Assembly (NCBI GenBank): GCA_905612355.1
Contig: CAJQRU010000028.1
Coordinates: 1-41,346 of the forward strand
Origin: an uncultured Gammaproteobacteria bacterium
GTDB taxonomy: Bacteria; Pseudomonadota; Gammaproteobacteria; Arenicellales; UBA868
Length of the DNA: 41,346 nucleotides
Direction: 5' to 3'
The notes beneath the pieces were generated by a model. It was not told the origin of the DNA, ran no database searches, and saw only the letters and a program-made list of their open reading frames with translations. Position numbers and translations under genes: made by a program. Each line of letters starts with the position of its first letter. The stretch's first letter is position 1. This document shows, one piece after another, positions 7,991 to 17,307 of this stretch.

Positions 7991-10900
7991 GTGCTGATAC
8001 TGCCCGCCGGATCTGCACTTTCGGAGTTTCGGCGGGAAAAACTACTCGAGATGGTCAGCGGGATTGAGCCCACTGTGGTGACGCTCGATGCTCACTATTT
8101 TTTTCTTATTGAGACGAAGGAGTCGCTCGATACGTCGGCTTCTGCTCGTCTTGTCGATTTGTTAGGCAGTGAGCCCGTCTCCTCGACCCGGTCTTCTCGA
8201 AGTCCATCGTGTTACGTGGTGCCTCGCCTGGGTACGATTTCCCCTTGGTCTACCAAAGCGAGGGACATTGTCCGGCGGTGTGGTCTTTTGCAGGTGTCGC
8301 GAATCGAACGCGGCATCGAGTGGACGCTCACCACAATTGCCGGGGCAACCATTCAGGTCACCGCCCAATCGGTCTGTGGTCAATTACTGTATGACCCGAT
8401 GGTTGAGTCCTTGATCAATAAGTCGCCGGAACTTGCTCGTGTTTTTGCAGTCGCCGAACCAGGCAATCTTCGTTTTGTGGATGTTCTGAGCAGTGGCCGT
8501 GAAAGTTTGGTGGAAGCGAACGAGAAATGGGGTTTAGCGCTGTCGTTTGATGAGGTTGATTTTTTGTTAACCCAATTCCAGCGCATGGGACGTAATCCAA
8601 CAGATGCTGAACTGATGATGTTTGCGCAGGTGAATTCTGAGCATTGTAGACACAAGATTTTTAACGCCAATTGGAAGATCGATGGAGTCAGTCAGCCACA
8701 CACGCTTTTCAGCATGATTCGCTCGACGCATGAGAAATTTGGTGGTACCACGTTGGTCGCGTACAACGACAATGCAGCGGTCATCCCGGCGCCTTCGGCG
8801 ACATGGTTTGGTGCGGCTGGCGAGAAAGATATCTATCAACACGCCATCGAACCGTTACATATTGTTGCCAAAGTTGAAACGCACAATCACCCCACCGCGA
8901 TTTCTCCGTTTCCTGGGGCGGCTACCGGTTCGGGCGGTGAGATTCGTGATGAAGGTGCCACCGGTCGGGGGGCCAAACCGAGGGCAGGACTGACTGGCTT
9001 TTCGGTCTCAAATTTGCATTTGCCCGGGGCCGCGATGCCGTGGGAGATGGCACCGCGGAGACCCCAACGGATCGCAAGCCCGCTGCAGATCATGATCGAT
9101 GGCCCGCTGGGCGGGGCTGCGTTTAACAATGAGTTCGGCCGACCTAACATTGGAGGCTATTTTCGAACGTTTGAGGTGGCCGATGCAGACGGGTCACAGG
9201 CCCGCCGCCGCGGTTACCACAAGCCGATCATGCTGGCCGGGGGTATTGGCAATATCCGTGAAGGGCACGTTTACAAGGAAACGGTTCCAAGCGGGGCACA
9301 GATCATCGTGCTAGGTGGACCGGCCATGTTGATAGGACTGGGTGGGGGTGCCGCGTCCAGTGTCGCTTCTGGCAAGAGCAGCGAACAGCTTGATTTTGCG
9401 TCTGTACAGCGAGGTAACCCTGAAATGCAGCGGCGTTGCCAGGAGGTGATCGATCGCTGCACAGGGCTTGGCGCTGCCAACCCGATTGTGTCAATACACG
9501 ACGTTGGTGCAGGGGGCCTGTCGAATGCTGTACCAGAACTGGTCGAGGATTCGGAGCGTGGGGGGACCTTTTATTTACGGCAGATTCCCAATGACGATCT
9601 GGCCATGTCACCAATGGAAATATGGTGCAACGAAGCTCAGGAGCGTTACGTCATTGCGGTGCTGAAAGAGCGGTTAACTGAGTTTGAATCCATATGTCGC
9701 AGGGAAAACTGTCCCTACTCAGTGGTTGGTGAAGCGACCGATGTGCGTCAATTGCGATTGTATGATGGTGAGACTGGGGTTGGCGGCGAACCGGTGCCCA
9801 CTGACGCAGTAGTCGATGTCGACATGCACAGTCTGTTTGGTCAGTCTCCGCCGATGCTGCGTGATGTGGTCCGTGGTTTGCCGGCCTATCCGCCGCTTGA
9901 TTTGTCGGGGGTATCGCTTGAAGAGGCGATCGACCGTGTGCTGCACTTGCCGACGGTCGCTGACAAGACGTTTTTGATCACTATTGGTGACCGTAGTGTG
10001 AGCGGGCAGATCGTCCGAGACCAAATGGTTGGCCCCTGGCAGGTTCCAGTTGCCGATGTTGCAGTCAGCGTCACGGGTTTTGTGGGCGTTAGCGGCGAAG
10101 CGATGGCGATGGGCGAGCGAGCCCCGCTAGCGCTGATTAATCCGGCCGCCAGTGGTCGCATGGCCGTCGCAGAAGCGCTCACTAATCTCGCGGCGGCAGA
10201 TGTTGCGACGCTAGGTGACGTTCGCTTGTCAGCCAACTGGATGGCAGCAGTTGGAGAGCCCGGCGAGGACGCTGCCTTGTACGATACGGTTTATGCGTTG
10301 ACTCAAGAGTTCTTACCAGTACTTGGGATCTCTGTCCCCGTTGGAAAGGATTCTTTGTCGATGGTGACACGCGGAGAGGATCAGGACGGGTTGCTGGAAG
10401 TTGTGGCGCCCGTTTCGTTGGTGATCAGTGCATTCTCTCCGGTCAGGGATGTGACGAGGACACTGACACCGGTGCCGATGACCGAAAGCGCCAGCACATT
10501 GATTTTGCTCGATCTGGGAGCAGGGCGGCAACGACTCGGTGGTTCAGCCTTGGCCCAGGTGTATAGCCAGATCGGTGATGAAGCACCTGATCTGGATGAT
10601 CCGGTTGCGCTTCGCGCGTTCTTCGCCGCGACGCGTGAGTTGATCGAGAACGGTACTTTGTTGGCCTATCATGATCGCTCAGATGGTGGTCTTTTCGTCA
10701 CGTTGTGTGAGATGGCTTTTGCGGGTCGCTGCGGTCTCGAGATTGAACTGGTGGCATCGGACGCGGTGCTGCCGACTTTGTTCGCGGAGGAGGCCGGGGC
10801 GGTTTTCCAGGTCCGAGACGATGACACTCCAGTGCTTGATCGCGTGTTGGCACAACACGGCATTGCCCATCTGGCGCGTCCCATTGCTAAGGTCACCTGG

Positions 10901-11911
10901 GAGCACCACGACGTAGTGGTGACTGTGGCCAAGGAAACCATACTCCGAAAGCGTCGGGCTGATCTTCATCGAGCCTGGTCAGAAAGCAGTTACCGTTTGC
11001 AGGCGCTACGTGATGACCCGATCTGCGCGAAGGAAGCCTACGATAGTTTGCTTGATGAGGATGATCCGGGGTTACATACGACAAGGCATCCGAGCGCGAA
11101 TCCAGGTTTGTTCCCCGCGGCCATTGGACAGGGTGTGCGCCCGCGCATTGCCATTTTGCGAGAGCAGGGTGTTAACGGTCATTTGGAAATGGCTGCTGCC
11201 TTTGACCGTGTGGGATTCGAGGCGGTAGACGTCACGATGGGCGATTTGGTGTCGAAGCGCCATCGGCTGGAACAGTTCGTCGGTATGGCAGCTTGTGGCG
11301 GGTTTTCTTTCGGCGATGTGTTGGGGGCGGGTCGTGGTTGGGCTAAGACGATATTGCTTCAACCAGCCCTTAAGGCGCAGTTTGCTGAATTCTTTTTAAG
11401 GTCGGACACGTTTGCGTTGGGAGTGTGCAATGGTTGTCAGATGTTAAGTGGATTGAAGACCTTAATTCCAGGCGCTGCGCATTGGCCTGTTTTCGTTCGT
11501 AATCGCTCTGAACAGTTTGAGGCTCGACTCGTGATGGCTGAAATTATGGAGAGCCGCTCGATTCTGTTTCGTGATATGTCAGGCACCCGTCTTCCTGTTG
11601 TGGTTTCTCACGGCGAGGGCCAAGTTAAGTTTGATCATGCCGATGCACTGGATACGCTTGCCTTGGCGGGGCAACTGACATTGCGCTACGTGGACAATCG
11701 GGGTCTACCCACGGTGCGTTATCCGGCCAACCCGAATGGGTCTGCCGGTGGAATTACCGGACTGACGAACGAGGAAGGACGGGTGACTATTTTGATGCCG
11801 CACCCGGAAAGGATATTTCGCACGCTCACCTGTTCGTGGCATCCCCGGGAATGGGGTGAGGACAGTCCCTGGCTTAAACTGTTTGAGAACGCGAGGGTGT
11901 GGGTGAATTGA
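7991..11911 (+). CDS. purL: Phosphoribosylformylglycinamidine synthase, single-chain type
   Basis: Converts FGAR to FGAM using glutamine and ATP. The 1306-residue chain is the large form with fused glutaminase found in gammaproteobacteria and eukaryotes, not the three-subunit PurLQS system. Order seen: N-terminal PurS-like domain (to about 150), linker, then two AIRS-like ATP-binding repeats. The first contains QVNSEHCRHKIFNANW and KVETHNHPTAISPFPGAATG; the second contains SVPVGKDSLSM and AYHDRSDGGLF. The C-terminal class I amidotransferase domain has GGFSFGDVLGAGRGWAK, nucleophile Cys in LGVCNGCQM, and the His/Glu pair in MPHPERIFR. The start is GTG 7991 with a weak ribosome site, the first in-frame start that gives the expected N-terminal strand. 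It is intact over nearly 4 kb, so the assembly is generally reliable here. Confidence 0.97.
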   Translation: MLILPAGSALSEFRREKLLEMVSGIEPTVVTLDAHYFFLIETKESLDTSASARLVDLLGSEPVSSTRSSRSPSCYVVPRLGTISPWSTKARDIVRRCGLLQVSRIERGIEWTLTTIAGATIQVTAQSVCGQLLYDPMVESLINKSPELARVFAVAEPGNLRFVDVLSSGRESLVEANEKWGLALSFDEVDFLLTQFQRMGRNPTDAELMMFAQVNSEHCRHKIFNANWKIDGVSQPHTLFSMIRSTHEKFGGTTLVAYNDNAAVIPAPSATWFGAAGEKDIYQHAIEPLHIVAKVETHNHPTAISPFPGAATGSGGEIRDEGATGRGAKPRAGLTGFSVSNLHLPGAAMPWEMAPRRPQRIASPLQIMIDGPLGGAAFNNEFGRPNIGGYFRTFEVADADGSQARRRGYHKPIMLAGGIGNIREGHVYKETVPSGAQIIVLGGPAMLIGLGGGAASSVASGKSSEQLDFASVQRGNPEMQRRCQEVIDRCTGLGAANPIVSIHDVGAGGLSNAVPELVEDSERGGTFYLRQIPNDDLAMSPMEIWCNEAQERYVIAVLKERLTEFESICRRENCPYSVVGEATDVRQLRLYDGETGVGGEPVPTDAVVDVDMHSLFGQSPPMLRDVVRGLPAYPPLDLSGVSLEEAIDRVLHLPTVADKTFLITIGDRSVSGQIVRDQMVGPWQVPVADVAVSVTGFVGVSGEAMAMGERAPLALINPAASGRMAVAEALTNLAAADVATLGDVRLSANWMAAVGEPGEDAALYDTVYALTQEFLPVLGISVPVGKDSLSMVTRGEDQDGLLEVVAPVSLVISAFSPVRDVTRTLTPVPMTESASTLILLDLGAGRQRLGGSALAQVYSQIGDEAPDLDDPVALRAFFAATRELIENGTLLAYHDRSDGGLFVTLCEMAFAGRCGLEIELVASDAVLPTLFAEEAGAVFQVRDDDTPVLDRVLAQHGIAHLARPIAKVTWEHHDVVVTVAKETILRKRRADLHRAWSESSYRLQALRDDPICAKEAYDSLLDEDDPGLHTTRHPSANPGLFPAAIGQGVRPRIAILREQGVNGHLEMAAAFDRVGFEAVDVTMGDLVSKRHRLEQFVGMAACGGFSFGDVLGAGRGWAKTILLQPALKAQFAEFFLRSDTFALGVCNGCQMLSGLKTLIPGAAHWPVFVRNRSEQFEARLVMAEIMESRSILFRDMSGTRLPVVVSHGEGQVKFDHADALDTLALAGQLTLRYVDNRGLPTVRYPANPNGSAGGITGLTNEEGRVTILMPHPERIFRTLTCSWHPREWGEDSPWLKLFENARVWVN

Positions 11912-11946
11912 GAAGGCATCGATATGCCATCTAAGCAGCGTTGCGT

Positions 11947-12747
11947 TTAGCAAACTTGGTCGAGCAAGCACTGAAGATGTGCATTGACAACGCTGGCCGA
12001 TTCAATCTGCGGGAAATGACCACTGTCGGGCACGATCTCAATGACGGCACTGGAATACCGCTGTCGGACATGATCCAGCCAGGGTGTGGACTCGCCTTTA
12101 CCGATAGAGACTCGATTGCGCTCTTCGTTGACATAGGTGCTCTGGATGACCGTCAGGGGCCGTACAAATGAGCGAAGGGTGCTGTCCAGTTGCTGAACAT
12201 CCCAAGCCACCATGCTGGCAAACCCTGCTTGGCCGACGGCCTCAGGTATGGCCAGTGCGCGGTCGATCACGCGTTGTCGCAAACTGGCCGGTGCCTTTTC
12301 AGTAAACATCTGATTGAAGAGGTGACGCACCAGCACAGGCCACCCGCCAGCTGCCTCGACGCTGGCGAGTGCATCGCCGTAGGCTGATGCTTCATTAACG
12401 CCGGCAAAGCAACTGCCATCGATCAGCGCCACGGCATCGACACGCTCTGGTCGGCGCAGGGTGCTCGCCAGTGCCACGCGACAGCCCATGCTGTGACCGA
12501 CCAAGACGCTATTTTGCACATTGAGCGAATCGAGTAGTTCAGCGATATCAGCCGCCCAGTTCTCAATAGAGACCGGCTCAACAGGTGCTGCAGAATATCC
12601 ATGACCTTTAAGATCACAGCCGATCACGCGATAGCGGTCCTGAAAATGCGTGCGTTGATGTTCCCAATCGGTGAGATCACAACACAAACCGTGAATGAAG
12701 CAGATGGTTTGTTTGGATAAAGAGGATCCGCTGATTTCGTAGTGCAT
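11947..12747 (-). CDS. Alpha/beta hydrolase
   Basis: About 266 residues with the alpha/beta-hydrolase fold, a broad family of esterases, lactonases and C-C hydrolases. The frame is open back to 12894, but I choose ATG 12747, which begins MHYEISGSS and lies 22 bases after the end of the dioxygenase gene; the earlier codons are shadow sequence of that gene. Seen: the oxyanion loop CFIHGLCCD, the nucleophile elbow LVGHSMGCRVAL (Ser in GHSMG), an alpha-helical lid region in the middle, the late acidic region and the catalytic His in VPDSGHFPQIE. It is the last gene of a minus-strand group with ETF-QO and the PhyH-like gene. No signal peptide, so probably cytoplasmic. The substrate is unknown. Confidence 0.85.
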   Translation of the reverse strand: MHYEISGSSLSKQTICFIHGLCCDLTDWEHQRTHFQDRYRVIGCDLKGHGYSAAPVEPVSIENWAADIAELLDSLNVQNSVLVGHSMGCRVALASTLRRPERVDAVALIDGSCFAGVNEASAYGDALASVEAAGGWPVLVRHLFNQMFTEKAPASLRQRVIDRALAIPEAVGQAGFASMVAWDVQQLDSTLRSFVRPLTVIQSTYVNEERNRVSIGKGESTPWLDHVRQRYSSAVIEIVPDSGHFPQIESASVVNAHLQCLLDQVC

Positions 12748-12769
12748 GTGGCCGGCGATGGACTCTATG

Positions 12770-13662
12770 TCAGGACGATTCTTCGTTGGCCTGAGCACCT
12801 GCCTGGTGTTGCCATGGGCCAACGTACCCTTTCGACCAATCCGGTGGCAGTTCACACCCCCGGGGGTCATGACTCGCGTAGCGCGCCGGTTCACCGTGTA
12901 CGATCACACCGTCGTATTGGTTGGCGAGCGGGTTAAAGGCATACGGCATTGAGTCAGCAGAGGAATACACATTAAGCAGTAGCGGTCGCATTCGTGTGGA
13001 ATTATTTTCGTGTGACCCATGTATCACACGACAGTTTAGAACGACCACTGAACCGGCCGGACCGGTTAGATTCACGAGGTGATCCTGCCAGCCCGGCTCG
13101 AGATCTTCTTCGGGAATGCGCAATACCCAGTTGCGATTGTTGTCGTACATGCTGTGCAGGTCGCCGCGATGAGAGCCATTGATGGGCCTTGTTCCACGCC
13201 GCAATCTTCTAGGTAAAGGCCGATACTAATCGGACTGTAATCCGTATGGGGCCAAGCCGGGATATCTTGGTGCCAGTCAAATTGATGTCCTACGTGTGGC
13301 CACTTGAAATTGAGTTTGGAGTGATAAAATTTAACGTCTGGGCCACATAGGTCCGCAGCCAATTCGACCATCGGTGATTCAGAGGCAAAACGCCAGAAGT
13401 CCGTGTGATGGCAGACCGGATTATTGAGTCGTCGAAGCGCGGGTGTTTCCCGGCAGTGGCCGGATTCGAGCACGTAGACCGCGTTATTCCTTGTGATACG
13501 GCGAGCCGATTCGACGCTCTCGGAAACCGCGTGTCGCAATCGTCTCAACCAGTTGTTGTCGACGAAATTTTCGAGCACGAGACTGCCATTAGCAAAGAAC
13601 GCGGCTCGCTGTTCGCTGGTGATAGCCTTTGTCGGGTATTTCAATACGTCGGCTTCAAGCAT
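12770..13662 (-). pseudogene. PhyH-type Fe(II)/2-oxoglutarate dioxygenase, interrupted by one-base frameshift
   Basis: Phytanoyl-CoA-dioxygenase-like oxygenase split into two minus-strand frames. The first (start ATG 13662 with a good GGAGGG upstream) contains FDWHQDIPAW, the iron-binding HxD pair. It loses the family pattern after GVEQGP. The second resumes with INGSHRGDL and carries the distal iron His (VIHGSHENN) and the 2-oxoglutarate Arg (TRMRPLLLNVYSS), ending at 12770. Adding one C on the minus strand (one G on plus at 13184-13186) joins them into a continuous 297-residue protein with the whole metal and cosubstrate set. These enzymes hydroxylate small molecules or fatty acyl groups; the target is unknown. 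It sits between ETF-QO and an alpha/beta hydrolase. Complete motifs on both sides suggest sequencing error rather than decay. Confidence 0.85.
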
Positions 13663-13712
13663 CGTTCCCTCCAGGACTTTGGGCGAGCAGTGGGCGCTTA
13701 GAGTGACAGGCG

Positions 13713-15386
13713 CTACATCGCTCCGTAGTTGGGGCCGCCACCGCCTTCGGGTGTTATCCAGGTAATGTTCTCGCTTGGATCCTTAATGTCACAGGTCTTG
13801 CAGTGGATACAGTTCTGGGCATTGATCTGAAAGTGTGAACCTGCTTCATCCTCGAGGATTTCATAGACACCGGCCGGGCAATAGCGTTGGGCGGGTTCTG
13901 CCCAGCGGGGTAGGTTAACCTCGAGAGGAATCGATGGATCCTCAAGGCACAGATGGACAGGTTGATCTTCCTCGTGATTGGTGTTGGTGAGAAAGACTGA
14001 CGAATTTTTGTCAAAACTGAGAATCCCATCGGCAGATGGGTAGGTGATCGGTTTGGCATCAGACGCCATTTGGAGCGAACGGCTGTCGATCGAGCGGTCT
14101 TTAAGCGTAAACGGCAGTTTGCCCCTGAACACGTTCTGGTCAAGAAAGTTGAATGCACCGCCAAGATAAGTCCCCATTCGATGCATGGCCGGTCCAAAAT
14201 TTCGCGCTCGTTTGAGTTCCGTGTGAAGCCAGGAAAGACGGAATTCGTTCTGGTAGTGGGCATGATCCTTACCACCAGGATCGCCCTCGGCGATGGCCTT
14301 GAACAAGGTTTCGGCGGCGATCATGCCGGATTTCATCGCGGTGTGGGTGCCTTTTATCTTGGCAAAGTTAAGTGTTCCCGCATCGCAACCCACCAGAATG
14401 CCGCCCGGTAAGGACATTTTAGGGAGCGAATTAAAGCCTCCTTTCGTGATAGCCCGCGCGCCGTAGGCGAGTCGCTCTCCGCCGTCCAGATACTGACGTA
14501 CGGTGGGGTGCAGTTTGAATCGTTGCAGTTCGTCAAATGGGCTAAGGAAGGGGTTGTTGTAGCTAAGGTCGACGATTAATCCCAGAGCAACCTGGCAATC
14601 TTCCAGGTGATACAAGAACGAGCCGCCGGACGCGCCGTGTTCCGCCAGTGGCCAACCGGCGCCATGCTGAACAAGGCCGGGTCGATGCTTCTCGGGCGGT
14701 ATTTTCCAGAGTTCCTTCAGGCCGATACCGTAGTGCTGCGGTGTAGAGGCGCTATCCAGACCATAGGTATCAATGAGTTGTTTGCCGAGGTGTCCCCGAC
14801 ACCCTTCTGCAAACACCGTATAGCGGGCATGTAGCTCCATGCCCGGCTCATAAGTATTTTTCTTTTCCCCCGAAGCCGAAATTCCCATTTCCCCGGCAAT
14901 GACGCCTTTTACGCTGCCGTCGTCAGAGAACAGTAATCGGCTGGCCGCAAACCCTGGGTAAATATCAACGCCCAGATTTTCGGCCTGTTCGCCCAGCCAG
15001 CGGACGACCTTACCGAGACTGACGATATAGTTCCCCGTGTTGTGCATGCTGCGTGGCAACAAACTGTTCGGTACTCGAAATGCACGCTCTGGCCCGCTAA
15101 AAAAGAAGAACTCATCTTCGGTGACTGGGGTTAACAAAGGGGCGCTTTGGGAAGCCCAATCAGGAAATAATTCATCGAGTGCTCGTGTTTCAATGACCGC
15201 ACCCGATAGCGTGTGTCCGCCGATCTCAGCGGCTTTTTCAAGGACTACGACTTGCAGGGAATGGTTATTTTCCTCGGACAGTTGCATCAAGCGACAGGCC
15301 GTGGCGAGTCCGGCGGGTCCGCCGCCGACAATCAGGACATCGACCCCCATAGAGTCACGTTGGGCGGTCTCAATGGTATCTTGCAT
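13713..15386 (-). CDS. Electron transfer flavoprotein-ubiquinone oxidoreductase
   Basis: Membrane-associated flavoprotein that takes electrons from reduced ETF, formed by acyl-CoA and dimethylglycine/sarcosine-type dehydrogenases, and passes them to ubiquinone. The 557 residues match the family. Seen: N-terminal FAD site VLIVGGGPAGLATACRL, the HTLSGAVIETRALDELFP segment, the second FAD motif GILVGCDAGTLNFAKIKG, and the C-terminal [4Fe-4S] ligands in CPAGVYEI and CIHCKTCDIKDP, ending with PEGGGGPNYGAM. The start at 15386 has an upstream AGGTGA-like site. It is the first gene of a minus-strand trio with PhyH-like and hydrolase genes; the 125-base gap to the plus-strand HAD gene must hold its promoter. 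Genes for ETF itself are not in the window. Confidence 0.97.
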   Translation of the reverse strand: MQDTIETAQRDSMGVDVLIVGGGPAGLATACRLMQLSEENNHSLQVVVLEKAAEIGGHTLSGAVIETRALDELFPDWASQSAPLLTPVTEDEFFFFSGPERAFRVPNSLLPRSMHNTGNYIVSLGKVVRWLGEQAENLGVDIYPGFAASRLLFSDDGSVKGVIAGEMGISASGEKKNTYEPGMELHARYTVFAEGCRGHLGKQLIDTYGLDSASTPQHYGIGLKELWKIPPEKHRPGLVQHGAGWPLAEHGASGGSFLYHLEDCQVALGLIVDLSYNNPFLSPFDELQRFKLHPTVRQYLDGGERLAYGARAITKGGFNSLPKMSLPGGILVGCDAGTLNFAKIKGTHTAMKSGMIAAETLFKAIAEGDPGGKDHAHYQNEFRLSWLHTELKRARNFGPAMHRMGTYLGGAFNFLDQNVFRGKLPFTLKDRSIDSRSLQMASDAKPITYPSADGILSFDKNSSVFLTNTNHEEDQPVHLCLEDPSIPLEVNLPRWAEPAQRYCPAGVYEILEDEAGSHFQINAQNCIHCKTCDIKDPSENITWITPEGGGGPNYGAM

Positions 15387-15511
15387 GGATTCGGGTCACC
15401 TAAGCGTGATCATCAGTGCCGGGTACTGGGCGCCTTATCGATCATGAGTTACGAAGTCTTCCCTTCAATCTGTTATATAGCGGGCTGGTTTCATTGTACT
15501 GGATCAGTCTC
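15387..15511. promoter_or_regulatory. Divergent intergenic region
   Basis: The ETF-QO gene (minus) and the HAD phosphatase gene (plus) are read away from each other across these 125 bases, so both promoters are expected here. I see no clear consensus -35/-10 pair, operator palindrome or hairpin that I can defend. The open frame on the plus strand extends leftward from the HAD gene through most of the gap, but the added residues have no family similarity. Confidence 0.4.
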
Positions 15512-16348
15512 GTGATCAGAATGCTGGCGCTTGATATTGATGGAACGCTCACTACCAGTGAACGATCTATCTCCGACAGGACCTGCGCGGCGGTGCGCAA
15601 AGCGGTGGACAGCGGGCTCGAGGTCGTGCTCGCCACTAATCGTCGATATCGCTCCTCGTTATTGATTGCCGATCAGTTAGGGGTGGTCGTGCCAGTGGTC
15701 TGTGTCGGGGGGGCCCTGGTTAAGGGAAAAACTAGAGAAACCGTCGTTTGTGAGTCTTTTCCGGCCGCTGCGGTGCAGCGAATTATTCAGATTGCACGAG
15801 CTGAGAAGCAGTCGCTGATCGTGCACCATGACGCTGACCTGTCACAGACTCGTGATTTTGTACTGGACGATAACGACCCCTGGAACATCTATACAGCGCG
15901 TTATTTCAGTGACTATGAACCGGTCGCATGGGTTGGTGATGCACAAATACTGGCCACTCAAATCAAACCCATCGGTGCGACGTTGTTTGGCGAAGAACAG
16001 GTATTACGCGATGTTGAGCGGCAAGTAACGCGCGATTGTCCGGGGGTGGTGTTAACGATCATTCGTGAGGTCGATGGTTTTGGTTGGTCCTGTGCTGTGT
16101 CACAACGTCACGTTACCAAATGGACCGGTTTGTCTCACCTTGCCGACGTGTCTGGTTTCACGCCTGCTGAAGTCTGCGCTGTGGGAGATGAACTGAACGA
16201 TCTTGCGATGATAGAGGGCGCTGGCGTGTCGGTGGCGATGGGTAACGCCCATCCAAAGGTCAAGGCCCGGGCAACCTGGGTGACCGATTCAAACGATCAC
16301 GATGGTGTGGTAACAGTGATCGAGCGTCTACTCGCCGATGTGAGTTAA
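15512..16348 (+). CDS. HAD-superfamily Cof-type phosphatase
   Basis: Phosphatase of the Cof/IIB HAD group, which dephosphorylate sugar phosphates, flavin mononucleotide or PLP. GTG 15512 gives VIRMLALDIDGTL, the normal start; ATG 15521 is the alternative. About 278 residues. Motif I is LALDIDGTL (both aspartates), motif II is ATNRRYRS, the motif III lysine is probably in the QRHVTKWTGL segment, and motif IV is VGDELNDLAMI. The alpha/beta cap lies between motifs II and III and sets substrate choice. The last four bases (TTAA, 16345-16348) are shared with the convergent NadC-like gene, each strand reading a TAA stop from them. The substrate is unknown. Confidence 0.9.
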   Translation: MIRMLALDIDGTLTTSERSISDRTCAAVRKAVDSGLEVVLATNRRYRSSLLIADQLGVVVPVVCVGGALVKGKTRETVVCESFPAAAVQRIIQIARAEKQSLIVHHDADLSQTRDFVLDDNDPWNIYTARYFSDYEPVAWVGDAQILATQIKPIGATLFGEEQVLRDVERQVTRDCPGVVLTIIREVDGFGWSCAVSQRHVTKWTGLSHLADVSGFTPAEVCAVGDELNDLAMIEGAGVSVAMGNAHPKVKARATWVTDSNDHDGVVTVIERLLADVS

Positions 16349-17244
16349 CCAATATCAGTCGATTTCCGCAGGCGATCAATTGTGCGCTTGGCAGTGGGTT
16401 TGATGTCTCGAACATCAAGGCTGACATCGATCGCCGTTACACTATGAGTCAGATCGCCGATCGAAATGATATCCACGCCGGTTTCCGCAACGGATACGAT
16501 GGTGTCTTCATTGATGCCGCCTGAAGCCTCGGTAATGGCCCGACCATTTACAATTTTCATCCCTTGGCGGACTTCGTCCAGATCCAAGTTGTCGAACATG
16601 ATGACTTCGACATTCGCTGCGAGGGCTTCTTCCACCATTTCCATTGATTCGCATTCCACTTCGATTTTGAAAGTGTGTTGTGCACGTTTGCGTATGGTCT
16701 CGACAGCAGCGGTAATGCTGCCGGCCAGTTTGATATGGTTGTCCTTGATGAGAATACAGTTGTTCAAATTAAAGATGTGGTTGTGCGCACCGCCCACCCG
16801 CACGGCATATTTTTGAACCATGCGTATTCCCGGCCAGCCCTTGCGGGTGTCGGTCACCCGCACGTCAAAATCCTTGACTAAATTGACGTAGCGGTTAACT
16901 TTGGTGGCGAGCCCCGAGAGTTGCTGAATCCAGTCGATGGCGGCCCGTTCGATAGCAAAAAACGTCGACGCTCGTGCCGTAATCTTGAGAAAAATGCTGC
17001 CTGGTTCAACGATGTCACCGTCGCTCACCGCGTGTTCAATTTGCGCTTCGGGTTCGACCAGTTTGATGGTTTCATCTGCCAGCAGTAGTCCGCAGGCGAC
17101 GCCATGAGCTTTAGAATAGATTTGGCCGGTGATGATGGGGTCGTCCTGTTCGGTCAGGAAGCCACCGGTGGTATCTCCGGCGGACAGTTCTTCACGCAGG
17201 CCCTGTTCGACCAGTGGTCGGATCATAAAACGATTGAGTAGCAT
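16345..17244 (-). CDS. NadC-like quinolinate phosphoribosyltransferase homologue with altered substrate-site motifs
   Basis: Type II phosphoribosyltransferase of the NadC family, which in NAD synthesis converts quinolinate and PRPP to nicotinate mononucleotide. The 299 residues and the domain order are normal: N-terminal sandwich domain with REELSAGDTT, then the barrel with DTRK, KYAVRVGG, LIKDNHI, EVECES, IMFDN and ISIGDLTHSV. Odd points: the usual TRKTTPGLR reads TRKGWPGIR, and the conserved NHR in the barrel reads NHI, so an arginine known in this family to bind a quinolinate carboxylate is missing. The closing part also has an extra tail beyond the normal end. No nadA or nadB lies nearby. 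It may be a true NadC variant or a paralogue with another acid substrate, so I leave the symbol blank. Start 17244; a Met six codons in is possible. Confidence 0.85.
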   Translation of the reverse strand: MLLNRFMIRPLVEQGLREELSAGDTTGGFLTEQDDPIITGQIYSKAHGVACGLLLADETIKLVEPEAQIEHAVSDGDIVEPGSIFLKITARASTFFAIERAAIDWIQQLSGLATKVNRYVNLVKDFDVRVTDTRKGWPGIRMVQKYAVRVGGAHNHIFNLNNCILIKDNHIKLAGSITAAVETIRKRAQHTFKIEVECESMEMVEEALAANVEVIMFDNLDLDEVRQGMKIVNGRAITEASGGINEDTIVSVAETGVDIISIGDLTHSVTAIDVSLDVRDIKPTAKRTIDRLRKSTDIG

Positions 17245-17307
17245 TGGGTATCTCGATTTTCGGTGTTGTCTTAAATTGTCCCAGGTGAGCGCCGCGAAAG
17301 GTCGGGT

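Noticed and set aside
12748-12894. Extended N-terminus for the alpha/beta hydrolase
   Set aside because: Overlaps the end of the PhyH-like gene and does not look like hydrolase sequence.
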